Positions 56,901-61,597 of a stretch of 61,597 nt of DNA are shown here, in pieces. Position 1 is the first letter of the stretch; each line of letters opens with the position of its first letter. The translations under genes were made by a program, and so were the position numbers. Source of the stretch: UBA3839 sp963627995 (GTDB taxonomy: Bacteria > Bacteroidota > Bacteroidia > Bacteroidales > Bacteroidaceae). The stretch lies in assembly GCA_963627995.1 (NCBI GenBank), contig CAVGCV010000015.1, positions 1 through 61,597 on the forward strand. Reading direction: 5' to 3'. A model generated the notes under the pieces. That model saw nothing but the letters and a program-made list of their open reading frames with translations, searched no databases and had not been told where the DNA came from.

Positions 56901-59664
56901 GATGGCCAAGCACGGACTGGAACGCAACGAGGTGATGGCACGCAGAGCCGCCGAGAAGAAAGCCAACGAAGAGTTCGGTGCTGACATCCGCAAGGCAGAG
57001 CGTGCGGTGAACCAAAATCCTCTTGACCAAGATGCGATAGACCGGCTTGACGACCTGCGCCAACTGAGAGACGACCGCGAACAGGAACTGTACTTAGAGA
57101 ACAGAGGCAAGGACTATTCCGGTCTTACCGCCTTGACCGGCACGGACAACGTGGCGGACACGGAGGCCGAGGCACGGCGCATGGTGGCGGACTACGAGAA
57201 TGGTCACAAGACGGACGAGCTGTGGGACAAGGTGAACGCCGTGACGGGAGCGACCCTGCTGAAGACCTACGAGAGCGGACTTATCGACAAGGCGGCCTAC
57301 GACGACATCAAGGGCATGTACACCCACTACATTCCACTCCGCGGCTTTGACGAGAAGACGAGCAGCGAGGCGTACGCCTACCTTGCGGACAAGCACAGCG
57401 CGTTCAACGCGCCCATCAAGACCGCCAAGGGACGCAAGAGCAAGGCCGATGACCCGTTTGCCAACATGGAGGCGATGGCGGAGAGCGCGATAATGCAGGG
57501 CAACAGGAACGTGCTGGTGAAGCAGAAGTTCCTGAACTTTGCGCTGAACCACCCGAGCGACCTTGTGAGCGTGAGCGACCTGTGGCTGCGGCATGATGAT
57601 GTAAGAGACGAGTGGATGCCGGTGAACTCGGGCGACATTGCCGGGACGGAAGCCTTGAATGAAGACGACAGCCCTGCCGAGGTGGAGCGCAAGATGCGCG
57701 ACTTCGAGGCCGCCATGGAGCAGGCGGCGAAGAACGACCCCGCGCACTTCAAGAAGCAGAAGGACGCGCCCGACATTCCGTACCGTGTTGTGGAGAGCCG
57801 CGACCTGCGCCAGCACCAAGTGCTGGTGAAGCGAGGCGGCAAGGACTACATCCTCACCATCAACGGCAGCCCGAGGGCGGCACAGGCGTTGAACGGGCAG
57901 ACCAACCCCGACAATGACGTTTCGGGGGCAATCGGTGCAATCATGCGCCTTGGCGAAGCCGTCAACCGCCAGCTGTCGGCTTTCTACACCACGCGCAACC
58001 CCGACTTCGTGGCGTCGAACTTCATGCGGGACATGCTGTACGCCAATACCATGGTATGGGTGAAGGAAAGCCCGAACTACGCCGTGCGCTTCCACAAGAA
58101 CGTGGCGAAGTGCAACCCTGCCATGATGAAGCTGCTGCTTGCGAAGCTGCGCAGCGGCACGCTCGACATGAACGACAGGACGGAGAGGATGTTCCACCAG
58201 TTCATGATGAACGGCGGTGAGACCGGCTACTCCAACATCCGCGACATCGAGCGGCGCAAGAACGACATCAGGCGCGAGCTGAAGAAGATGGGCGGCAAGC
58301 TGCCGCTGCGCAAGGCGTGGGATTTTCTTGGCGAACGCCTCGACGAGTACAACCGCGCCGTGGAGAACTGCGCGCGCTTTGCCGCCTTCATGACCTCGCG
58401 CGAGATGGGGCGCACGGTAGACCGCAGCGTCTGGGACGCCAAGGAGATAAGCGTGAACTTCAACAAGAAGGGCAGCGGCGCCAAGTTCATGGGTGCTAAC
58501 GGCCAGACCAAAGTGGGCAACGCAGCCGCATTCACCTCGGGACTTGGGCGCAGCTTCTACGTGTTCTGGAATGCCGCCATCCAGGGCACGGCCAATTACG
58601 GACGGCAAGCCAAGCGACACCCGAAGAAAGCCATTGCAGGAGCGGCAACGATGTTCCTGCTCGGAGCATTGATGAATTATCTTGGTGGTGGCGACGGCGA
58701 CGACGACGGCAGGAGCGGCTACTACAACCTGCCGGAGCATGTGCGCAGGAGCAACATCGTGTTCCGTCTGCCCGGCATGGACAGGCAGTGGATAAGCATC
58801 CCGCTGCCGGTGGAATACCGCGCCATGTACGGCATGGGCGAGCTGGCCATGAGCGTGGTGGGCGGCAGGGAGCACTACACGGACGGCGAGCTGGCGCACG
58901 CCATGGCGGGCCAGGTGAGCCAGCTGCTGCCGCTCGACTTCATGGAAGGCGGCGGAGGCTTCCAGGCCTTCATCCCGAGTTTCGTGAAGCCTGTCGCGGA
59001 AGCACTGGGCAACAAGAGCTGGACGGGCATGCCGATATACAAGAAGAACGACTACAACGAGGACGACCCGGAGTGGACGAAGGCGTACAAGAGCGCGAAC
59101 CCTTATCTTGTGGGCGCGTCGGAATGGCTGAACGAGAAGACGGGCGGCGACCGCTACTACAGCGGCATGGTGGACATCAACCCCGCGCAGGTGGAGCACA
59201 TGCTGAACGGATATTTCGGCGGCTTGTCCCGCACTGTTGACGAGATGGTGAAGATGGGGGAGACCGCCGCTGGCAGGATGGAATATAATCCGCGCAACTT
59301 CATGTTCGTGAACCGACTTGTGAAGAGCGGCGACGAGCGCACGGAGTACCGCGCGGTGAACAACGCCTACTTCAAGATAAAGGAGGAGAGCGAGGCGCTG
59401 CGCAAGCGGCTGAGGCGCTACGAGAACGACACGGCGGACGGCATATTCGACTATGCGGAGAAGATAGCGTGGCTGAACGCCTCGCCGGAGTACCGCGTGC
59501 TGGAGACCTACGAGGAGTACTCGGGCGACATCGACGACATCAACGAGGAGCTGAAGGACCCGACATTGAGGGACGACGAGCGCAAGGAGCTGGAAGCCGA
59601 GCTGAACCAGGTGAAGAAGGAGCTGGTTGACGCTGTGAACGCCGTGCGCAGCGGCAGTCGGTAA
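41929..59664 (+). CDS. giant polyvalent protein, predicted injected phage effector
   Basis: One 5,911-aa ORF, starting 3 bases behind the previous gene. Residues 9-62: two LYxALKxDGAV repeats; 385-640: Gly/Ala hydrophobic helices; about 1245-1570: ParB/DdrB-like domain (SGNGRT, 1350-1355); 1776-1781, 2083-2088, 4294-4299, 4740-4745: four H-x4-H domains, possibly barnase/EndoU/RelE-like RNases; 2461-2638: pyrophosphatase-like (GDHIDVF, 2538-2544); 2872-3028: kinase-like (K2896, D2988, IDAD 3005-3008); 3041-3351: ADP-ribosyltransferase-like (YHGS 3044, Y3068, E3076), with a second at about 3745-3840; zincin motifs HEYAH 3377, HEIQH 4047, HEVVGH 4474; about 4878-5911: LPD38-like, one membrane segment 5568-5588. 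Polyvalent proteins are thought to enter cells with phage or conjugative DNA and disarm the host. Domain calls are by eye. Confidence 0.85.
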   Translation: MPYDKIDELYDALKKDGAVSKSRENFRSKMLAPGKEGYQNRLQLYNALKADGAVESPTYEEFSKRLGMHAVTPQTTTAAPDSVPSAAPAGREQAPSQRERQGWKPGPSQEAQFARVVADTRQALRQGRQRLDNLREYAGLRMGRQGGQPAFPTGAGRDKPTVFGSENVVRGGIRYNPGTGRMEQTYLTQGGNRYASRMLADMEQRRIDEALERELRPVETGLRDAYAERDRLDEALKKRMKEIDARPGRRFNDFMREAAAASTPGAGPAGEADARMSQYENDDEYMQLMAAARKNRQTIQLLEDKKNGRMNSFWHSLATTASNGYTFSDGMSEMRDAIALQNASKHVGAINRKRAEGKPLSKEEEASEAVLWNFATDDMVQGMYGGDYGAMARAGGTTAASFDFMKDILLVPSAGGVAKGIMRGTAKGMAKGLAKLTGKEAARLWKSSVARRMLKATGVPLGAHAAGLYVANTAGIGRTGAVLGTLSSGEAVVDGAGSYKVENAMELLPAFVEAERRQAREYGSEMFGEFIPGVGGAVKKGLEKIGLSKLSGAMTRIGGKEWYRQYGSLLAAGGYNGLPGEALEEYEGSLFDALTGHAGDAWDDMTSLRHHTDIWLGCATTGALLGSVPMAVQGYHTAQYYRYKHNMDKADRVASFRLTAERWEPLRDKIDGTPNEGMADVLTQMVLDPGLDVEEKKAVLNYARNLAKMRGHNIAQVNNANDDGEQRPEVRSVNDSYSSGYETTDPQAVNDARNRLDMARAQVAKDFGIENVDEVDALIGDDPLRFIDEQRKSGNDTGKLQSVIDYANAKSAYDGMVQRGNDDMENRRMEVAANVERHTHKDNGAVQPATMKVDGRQVYIVKGNIVPLPDGTGIDARNSDQSIVVCDAETGEYKFTSPDQIFNVGGPIDPQAELDEAYANIQAEHDAMTGGNGFDSTEISNPMPQYGVNDTFTMLDADGNSVGGEVQGVGADGVEIRTDAPLNGRYVQVVPVEEFENNVESINDADGNPVWAREHASDAGATADTSGSIAPQDEDVVTPTPATEELVQMARKGNELAQRQLEAQGVRWEGPAEQQQTALSRVPLDEETGEPMFEKADEETALDALNEATGGNEANTAAIVNAQVEQAQKALDALKKKRPAKKAPALKGSPMAMLKAQQEADASYNAAMEQYNGQVAQAEETLSAWSGIYALMNERKRAVRERQEAERRERDKQLHDEAAAQAQADYGARKRAEAEREAVGNERPMPAIADKWDNAPKVDGHKDEMMLPDGTLLKGRYVLHESGASSPSHNPLNWQKTEGFPMDANDNSVNDRDYERDRDAQEHTERIARNYDQRALQSVPVVSGDGVVLSGNGRTMAGEMAARNNTDGAYLDYLKEHAHKWGFTPGQVEGMQHPRVSFVPDEAMPYTAETFAKFNQQEMKSQNKTEQAVKLGKTVGDDSFKRIVRAINAHDTLGEFYNDPRASLGAVYYLHNAGVVPQEQLAEMVDGVRGQEKLSAVGREFLENMLIGKAFDSDPDVVRMLTAEPAMRQSVITALGEIADNVALGGEWALRDELAGAVKLCFDARKGGAGHGDIVSIYARQGVLFADPDQLQTVADFNNATMLMVADVLNDKRVTLLKTTIALYNQQARESARGQMDLFTGDIQSRENILRDVIKFINNGKRKEIEAARAAAVERRKAESVQQDGAPPAVSGEGEGAAHKDLSADDGRGNSGSIGERQGSVSPSAEVDENGIPFVKSDDGSTIFGEIREDSGLSPAPIKLSQGFQDENGKGYGLAHIEANHGGQIRNAGFASVEDFVRFVAQNYDEDNIRVGKRRENGNTTYLIQATDEHDNTLFIEMSRDGSYWNVNSAGVFRKGYSNKKETVAKTEPQQPTNAVSTGSSLSVSEVGGITPTEPNGKPTVSAGKNMDNPSTLQENGGISSGNKGGTPLSEQIAEASADVDTEPTEAQKEAGNYKKGHVRVGAFDITIEQPERKRAVRERQEAERRERDKQLHDEAAARAQAGDVDNSVVSSSERAEMENRITGWLSEENLERAVGKTREEIFEEFGNELAPIAYIPEKHLSLFGDNVKDSRIYCGKGYFIDHALRNHGGQGTQIDIDDVDVSKYLNIQYVLDNPDHIKETFTDGKRTVVFIKKIGRYFAELTQLEENGRIVLHKSLFNQKKEPYAKLADIRQKGASSEGGASSISHAENTASAISLESRGDAVSSADKGSGNVSEKQARGGEKSDEKDAVGSEMQAKTDVYVGTLRSLWSKEKEAFEAAEKKVDAEREAARKEFEALQGRQDKTDEEGARMAKLVEALHKNRDEHIEKRFKAEMKKRYGKEIAEAQKQYMELVEIANNAGSIADVVNAYAKLYALGLVLYQQHGRAGGRDAEKAADYMGRWQKHFYDYLGTLTDDQLVDEAVKAVAALGSPREVLSPRAELSKVVEREAHRRGKGRMKAALKRRDEKAADAKTEGEGDAPLSEQIAAASADVDTAPTEAQKAAGNYRKGHVRVGAFDITIEQPEGSVRRGTDADGRQWESRMHNAYGYFRGTEGVDGDHIDVFLSTDIDGWNGREVFVVDQYNPDGGFDEHKVMLGFNGMGEAKSDYLANYEKGWEDGRRITVSATSLEDFEKWIASSHRKTKPFAEYAAVKKETVANAPAREEAADDAALGGKLGAREQKATGAAPVSHNERVLRDAVNERLREAGMDVIGDAGEGQRVLDMANCKDVRLEARHRSESAEKRNRVLSTVDEAVSIVTGKPVKDVRAERRAREAEYKEETKKLYDAVLSGDFNAVTLQRINDYLDHVTPSNEYGRPLSKRLPPEVLRGVRKGERTGEVDVLFSRICESAVPAHERTRAEAKRRIEEKKKELLKGWSIATGNWHTSVADFTRNTEPIGRGKDSVVYQSDDGKSVIKVSAGKDNLKKFRPDIDAVTLFNHMFRYNPYEILGYGEVDGKFVKFLKQPFVDFAGSTPLSAEERVGYMERMGFKPMNDEKTAFSNGKFVVADLQGNNIVKDHAGNVRVIDADVKLHTRDMGGRYGYPPVEDDFPSENPSGQIREQRVYHGSGAEFNQFDHSHMGEGEGAQAYGWGTYVTETEGIGRTYAIQNTGKHNDVLRSLQHDMDAISSQITGHRDSLEHEEEQLKRANDRRAEAELDYELFQDKAEKLRKEYGEASSEYQNHLFNDIYTDEMKRAQHAVKSTVESIKYRKEKIAELEKALKDKQTEIDELPKKFPRHLYTVEIPDDNGSNYLDWNGKIPSSMNKGDIAKGLLDDIKNQEDEKEDWELESLENDINDSLEEANNGKELYKAISLYLGDKAASKFLSNAGFTGIKYPADNMRGGNKDGKKNYVIFNEADAKITDHVRFFRTASGEAYGFTVGGKIYYDPRIATSETPVHEYAHLWASALRAGNPKEWKNVVGLMRGTSVWDEVKRLYPELKADDEVADEVLAQYSGRRGAEKLREEARKIAEGNGGLFEKAEAISALERVRRALAAFWKGVCDMLHVHFTSAEEVADRVMKDLLDGVDPRKFGKGDAAKTFAEKHDIEISDVEAYENAMKQGNAQSAHWAMGNIRRTMRMKNKGLKLSEFKDVFADVRKELYARFGNLDELQRAYEEKALAERNAMEAARKKAEEEAAARQKRLDELSLISDEELDKDYMEALDKGNEATAREMLDEAARRKGYADVESDYQGEGAWAAPSNPGYESDEARRADMEINGPDANLEDIALGYNPQPDDYFSHPERYSQDTPHGRESAKAIQNALEALKRGEKGVKVKVYRAVPTSVKEGKLRNGDWVTPSKKYAEMHGNSRLEGKYRIIEDEVPAGHLWWDANDANEFGYDDGKSYRYKNARNNRKLDDLVTRDDKGNVIPPSKRFNSRKADVRYQFVGEKGAEAADRAEEVSTRLDNLQVAREMEEAKKDAKAIKMATGWERGADGKWRYEIPDIEYNPSGDANWKKILARQPWAKELEELADRIFDGEKLSDREMARFDELGEKSDELYKTYKESDVKHLDDYAPNDALYKAYPELKQTRVEFVNNSSLGWSGMYNHKDNTIFINGSSDFSYRSTLAHEIQHAIQHIEGFARGGNEQMFVSAKKAIADIRHEVDKGLDKAARLCGVPTIDEWLSSLDHEDLRGLMAERAEMAARHRHFAISYVYLNRAGYGTADRELLKSKLDKANEMIAEQEKVLGGKYDREEHDAYRALAGEVEARNVQRRMGMADEARRASLAAETEDVSREDQIFLFGDGGESHMGSRTDKRMAEIGEHYEDKALTSEEQAVVDVFSGKRDRQTVAFTGKDGNERRMLFVRGNEMKAGTKHAVYRHYNTNEGMFDADEIKKVHETLSLGGRSEKGGKIEYVYTDKNNGVEYTVAAEKKGGKERFVSFYTNRKAPNSGMQNTQSSAQASLSDASDAAKVLEKPETANGLGGNLQQAMAARVHELSERLNTPVRIVRTDEEVAALPSARQRRMKGSFNPMTGEVTIVVPNNANLADVENTFVHEVVGHDGLRVLFPEKEKLDNALDELYRVSSDGIRQTIDRTAQKMYDAEVDRLREKKRREREAKGEDSNASYYADMAEAHVEASKKRGQFRRDATEEYGADLAGRIGESGFEKMSADELTFWGKLKAMLQKALQKLLEGLKIPGKKKWSDKEWAFVLHEAYKRKKNGGRPTVFDAADTEVMRRKTGFGEAKFSDGKREQKPSAATTIADMKQRVTELFEKAKTGEFVGKPASIGRLSADGKAYLEKLSGLQFKEFVDFVLNPSDLNHIRSDHYGENEKDKGNNVPLTDEDIQDMVDVLNQPDGILYGVDKKDGRKLFFFLKDAGNGLYNLTEVCSTKKGNLTAKSFFKSKKKGISQRVMEIKGSLLPTSVTYSGESLSSDAKIPTMFDIGESSSENVADEGIMFRDGDSEEYAKAMARDAYERRVASGMYQTREALQDSMLGLKEAMEAILKAEGGTYTGMIEDVAGYENAYLGENRLSSVNQAECAEFARGLFKPMLEEVAKLAKTADERAELTDYMMAKHGLERNEVMARRAAEKKANEEFGADIRKAERAVNQNPLDQDAIDRLDDLRQLRDDREQELYLENRGKDYSGLTALTGTDNVADTEAEARRMVADYENGHKTDELWDKVNAVTGATLLKTYESGLIDKAAYDDIKGMYTHYIPLRGFDEKTSSEAYAYLADKHSAFNAPIKTAKGRKSKADDPFANMEAMAESAIMQGNRNVLVKQKFLNFALNHPSDLVSVSDLWLRHDDVRDEWMPVNSGDIAGTEALNEDDSPAEVERKMRDFEAAMEQAAKNDPAHFKKQKDAPDIPYRVVESRDLRQHQVLVKRGGKDYILTINGSPRAAQALNGQTNPDNDVSGAIGAIMRLGEAVNRQLSAFYTTRNPDFVASNFMRDMLYANTMVWVKESPNYAVRFHKNVAKCNPAMMKLLLAKLRSGTLDMNDRTERMFHQFMMNGGETGYSNIRDIERRKNDIRRELKKMGGKLPLRKAWDFLGERLDEYNRAVENCARFAAFMTSREMGRTVDRSVWDAKEISVNFNKKGSGAKFMGANGQTKVGNAAAFTSGLGRSFYVFWNAAIQGTANYGRQAKRHPKKAIAGAATMFLLGALMNYLGGGDGDDDGRSGYYNLPEHVRRSNIVFRLPGMDRQWISIPLPVEYRAMYGMGELAMSVVGGREHYTDGELAHAMAGQVSQLLPLDFMEGGGGFQAFIPSFVKPVAEALGNKSWTGMPIYKKNDYNEDDPEWTKAYKSANPYLVGASEWLNEKTGGDRYYSGMVDINPAQVEHMLNGYFGGLSRTVDEMVKMGETAAGRMEYNPRNFMFVNRLVKSGDERTEYRAVNNAYFKIKEESEALRKRLRRYENDTADGIFDYAEKIAWLNASPEYRVLETYEEYSGDIDDINEELKDPTLRDDERKELEAELNQVKKELVDAVNAVRSGSR
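45508..45600 (+). repeat. internal repeat R1, copy 1
   Basis: 93 bases encoding an ERKRAVRERQEAERRERDKQ coiled-coil segment. Copy 2 at 47842-47934 matches at 91 of 93 positions. Confidence 0.85.
47713..47844 (+). repeat. internal repeat R2, truncated copy
   Basis: 132 bases encoding the N-terminal lead of the pyrophosphatase-like domain (SEQIAEASADVD...GAFDITIEQPE). It is nearly identical to 49312-49443 but then runs straight into R1 copy 2, without the rest of the domain. Confidence 0.85.
47842..47934 (+). repeat. internal repeat R1, copy 2
   Basis: Second copy of 45508-45600, overlapping the end of truncated R2 by three bases (GAG), which marks a recombination joint. Confidence 0.85.
49312..49443 (+). 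repeat. internal repeat R2, complete-domain copy
   Basis: Same 132 bases as 47713-47844 with a few changes; here it continues into the full pyrophosphatase-like domain. Confidence 0.85.
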
Positions 59665-59683
59665 GTTCTTGTTGGACGAATGG

Positions 59684-59721
59684 AACAAAGGGCAGGCGAC
59701 GATGGTGTCGCCTGCCCTTTT
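59684..59721. terminator. terminator of giant gene, 38-base repeat copy 1
   Basis: Stem GGGCAGGCGAC / GTCGCCTGCCC (11 bp) with loop GATGGT and T run. The whole 38 bases recur exactly at 60737-60774. Confidence 0.85.
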
Positions 59722-59726
59722 ATCGT

Positions 59727-60140
59727 TTAGAAAGTCACGTTCATAAGTGATTGCCCTATTGAGTGGATGGCATTGAGTATTTGTGCTTTCCGCTCGCTTG
59801 ATGGCTTTTTGGTTCCCTTGATGTAACTTGCCAGCAAGCTTTGTCTTATTCCAATCCTGCGTGCAACGGCAGACACGTTCAGTTCGGGGTTGGTAAGGAA
59901 TGCGGCCTGCAAGCCTGGGGCCGGTTCTTTTGTCTCGGGATAGCGGAAACTTTCAAGGCTCACGTCCTCATCCAACGCATCCCAATGAATGCCATCGTCC
60001 CACAGCTCGCAATCGGCAAGTTGCTCCGGCGTGGCGTGCAGCAGGCGTGGATAGAAATAGAGAGACTGGTAAAGCTCCTCGCCCTCTGCCGTCTGAACAT
60101 ATATGCGGTTGTCCGCAAACCAAAGTTTTCTGACGTTCAT
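59727..60140 (-). CDS. DUF2442-type protein with HTH tail
   Basis: 137 aa from the ATG at 60140, with a GGAGG site six bases upstream. The N-terminal DUF2442-like domain (VRKLWFADNRIYVQTAEGEELYQSLYFYPRLLHATPEQL) is followed by an HTH (LNVSAVARRIGIRQSLLASYIKG, about 95-117). With the DUF4160 gene 19 bases upstream it forms a pair often seen on mobile DNA and suspected to be a toxin-antitoxin-like module; the HTH protein would be the regulator/antitoxin. That function is inferred. Confidence 0.8.
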   Translation of the reverse strand: MNVRKLWFADNRIYVQTAEGEELYQSLYFYPRLLHATPEQLADCELWDDGIHWDALDEDVSLESFRYPETKEPAPGLQAAFLTNPELNVSAVARRIGIRQSLLASYIKGTKKPSSERKAQILNAIHSIGQSLMNVTF

Positions 60141-60159
60141 TGCAAATCCTCCGTTATTT

Positions 60160-60393
60160 TTATTCACCGTGAATGTCGTACCACTCTTGCAGAAACTCCC
60201 CACGCTTTTCCTGCATCACCTCTTTTGCCCTTTTAAGGTCTTTAGGCTTCAGCGTGCTCTCCCCCGCCATTGTACCGTCAAGCAAATTGAACTTGGCCTT
60301 GCCATCGGCACTGCGCACATGTATGTGCGGCGGAAGATGCTCGTTGGTGAAGAAAAAGAACCTCAAGCCGAAATAGAAGAAGATTGTGGGCAT
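60160..60393 (-). CDS. DUF4160 protein
   Basis: 77 aa: MPTIFFYFGLRFFFFTNEHLPPHIHVRSADGKAKFNLLDG, the DUF4160 pattern with the conserved HxPPHIHV. It is the first gene of the DUF4160-DUF2442 pair. Its biochemical role is unknown; a toxin role is only suspected. Confidence 0.83.
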   Translation of the reverse strand: MPTIFFYFGLRFFFFTNEHLPPHIHVRSADGKAKFNLLDGTMAGESTLKPKDLKRAKEVMQEKRGEFLQEWYDIHGE

Positions 60394-60514
60394 GTTTTGT
60401 TTTTATGGTTTTCTTCCGCAAAGATAGGTAATAAAATTATATCCCCAAATATTTTGGATGATAAATTTCACGCAACAACAGTTAAACGACGGGGGACGAA
60501 TGCTAATCATAAAA

Positions 60515-60736
60515 GGCTATTGCCTCCTACTTTCACATTTACCGGCCTCCCACGCCACCGTACGTGCCGTTCGGCATACGGCGGTTTCGTGCTTTCTCAT
60601 CTCACGTTGTGTGGCAAGTTGTTTTCAGCCATACCTTCGAGATACGTCACTTCTATTCTTTGGCTATGTAATTCCCGATATTAGGGCTTACTCGGGACTT
60701 GCACCCGTTAGACGATGCTCATGCCGAGCGTACCAT
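60515..60736 (-). mobile_element. group II intron-like RNA remnant
   Basis: Read on the minus strand it contains GGGTGCAAGTCCCGAG and later CCGTATGCCGAACGGCACGT, followed by GGTGGCGTGGGAGG. I associate these with the non-coding structure of bacterial group II introns near the reverse transcriptase ORF. No reverse transcriptase ORF is present, so it is a deleted remnant. It explains most of the 400-base gap 60394-60790. Family assignment is from memory. Confidence 0.5.
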
Positions 60737-60774
60737 AACAAAGGGCAGGCGACGATGGTGTCGCCTGCCCTTTT
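60737..60774. repeat. 38-base hairpin repeat, copy 2
   Basis: Exact copy of 59684-59721, in the same orientation, ending at a T run. It lies just downstream of higA on the minus strand and could end that transcript too. Confidence 0.85.
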
Positions 60775-60790
60775 TATATTAAGATGCGGA

Positions 60791-61132
60791 TTACCACAAG
60801 GCGACCTTGCCGCCAGTTCCCAAGTCGAGTGTGGCTGTGGTAAAGCCCAACGCACGGAACACGCGGCTCATTGTGGAGAGTGTCGGTGAGCACCGTCCGT
60901 TCTCCAACTTGCAAATCTGCGAGCGTTTCACGCCGATTTTCTCTCCCAGCTCTTCCTGTGTGAGGTTGTGCCGGATGCGGGCCTTCTTGATGGCTTCACC
61001 GATTCTGTAAGCGTGCAAAGCCTCTTCTACCTCGTTGTCAAACTCATCCCTTTCAGCTGTTCCTTTTTTTCCTATGATTTCATCGGTGACCTCATCCAAG
61101 GAGTAGAATTTCATGTTTCCTGCCTGTTTCAT
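60791..61132 (-). CDS. higA: HigA-like XRE antitoxin
   Basis: 113 aa (a start at 61114, MKFYSLDEV, is also possible). The HTH lies at about 44-100: EAIKKARIRHNLTQEELGEKIGVKRSQICKLENGRCSPTLSTM. It follows the toxin gene by 2 bases; toxin first and antitoxin second is the HigBA order. By family it neutralises the toxin and represses the operon. Confidence 0.87.
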   Translation of the reverse strand: MKQAGNMKFYSLDEVTDEIIGKKGTAERDEFDNEVEEALHAYRIGEAIKKARIRHNLTQEELGEKIGVKRSQICKLENGRCSPTLSTMSRVFRALGFTTATLDLGTGGKVALW

Positions 61133-61134
61133 GT

Positions 61135-61473
61135 TTATTTGTCTTTAAGTTCAAAATATTTTTTCATTATAGTCTCTGCTTTTGCAATCTCCTTATGTGG
61201 AGTCTTTTGCGTCTTTTTGATTATACCGTGAGTGGCAACTACTAATGTTTCTTTCTCGGTATCCCAGAAAGCGAACAGTCTATAAGCGATGCCATTGTAG
61301 AGAGTTCTAAACTCCCAAATGTCGGTATTTTCCAACTTCTTGAAGAGTTCCTTGTTTTTCTCTCCTCCTGTCACTCTCCAAATATTGTACAAGACTTTCT
61401 TTTGTGCTTGTTTGGGCATGTCTTGAAGGAATTGTTTGGCTTCCTCCAATAACACAAGTTGAAATGCTTTCAT
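61135..61473 (-). CDS. higB: HigB/RelE-like toxin
   Basis: 112 aa: KQAQKKVLYNIWRVTGGEKNKELFKKLENTDIWEFRTLYNGIAYRLFAFWD..., the phage Gp49/HigB family of ribosome-dependent mRNA interferases. Basic and aromatic residues typical of the RelE fold are present and the frame is intact. First gene of the toxin-antitoxin operon. Confidence 0.86.
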   Translation of the reverse strand: MKAFQLVLLEEAKQFLQDMPKQAQKKVLYNIWRVTGGEKNKELFKKLENTDIWEFRTLYNGIAYRLFAFWDTEKETLVVATHGIIKKTQKTPHKEIAKAETIMKKYFELKDK

Positions 61474-61597
61474 ATCTTTATATCTGTTTTCGGCGCAAAG
61501 TTAATGTTTTGTTTCCTAATAAGCAAACTTAAATACAAGATATTCATGCAGCAACAGTTAAAGCGTTCAAAGACATACGGCAAATTATCTTTGCAGC

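Noticed and set aside
57094..59688. 864-aa open frame antisense to the C-terminus of the giant protein
   Set aside because: Composition is His/Leu/Val/Arg-rich, typical of the antisense of GC-rich codons; no start signal or domain.
60458..60889. 143-aa + frame over the intron remnant
   Set aside because: Crosses the intron-like RNA sequence, the hairpin repeat and the end of higA; not a gene.

Overview
The window is bacterial chromosome from a Bacteroidales organism, most like Prevotellaceae. Evidence: promoters of the Bacteroidetes form (TTG, 19-21 bases, TAnnTTTG) upstream of many genes; A-rich start regions; Bacteroidetes-only families (DUF4295 after L33, the DUF4293 protein, DUF4859 repeats with a C-terminal type IX-like sorting tail, the BamD / Rpb6-like omega / KdsC / Maf cluster). 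Most of it is GC-rich, so long antisense ORFs are common and were discarded. No complete tRNA, rRNA or CRISPR array was seen.

Layout, 1-38.2 kb (core, with accessory patches): phosphoglucosamine mutase and a lipoprotein (-), threonine aldolase (+); then a small defence-like island of a structured RNA candidate (about 3.45-3.74 kb), an EcoRI-type adenine methyltransferase and a DUF262-HNH nuclease. Ribosomal protein genes rplU-rpmA and rpmB-rpmG-DUF4295 (-), a frameshifted ECF sigma factor remnant, mutY, the rplM-rpsI-rpsB-tsf operon (-), a glycosyltransferase, alaS, cobQ plus a CobD-like aminotransferase, an XRE regulator in an AT-rich spacer, holA, an HsdR-N-like nuclease domain protein, a PatB/MalY aminotransferase with a TlpA lipoprotein, a ZIP transporter, a zinc-ribbon coiled-coil protein with NIF3, a large secreted DUF4859 protein, and the bamD to maf run ending with ppdK.

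38.3-61.6 kb (integrated phage-derived segment): an integrase N-terminal stub with repeated arm-like sites, two small paralogous genes, a spacer with two hairpins sharing one loop and five copies of a palindrome, a small-terminase-like gene, then a three-gene cassette that looks like a podovirus ejectosome (160 aa, 348 aa and an uninterrupted 5,911 aa protein). The giant protein is a 'polyvalent' protein: ParB/DdrB-like, pyrophosphatase-like, kinase-like and ADP-ribosyltransferase-like domains, three HExxH-type zincin motifs, four domains sharing an H-x4-H signature, and an LPD38-like C-terminus. No capsid, portal, large terminase or tail gene is in the window. The right side has a DUF4160/DUF2442 pair, a group II intron-like remnant, 38-base repeated hairpins and a HigB/HigA pair.

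The best candidates for something undescribed are the giant injected-effector gene with visible module shuffling, the repeat-rich control region in front of it, and the structured RNA directly upstream of the methyltransferase/DUF262-HNH pair.
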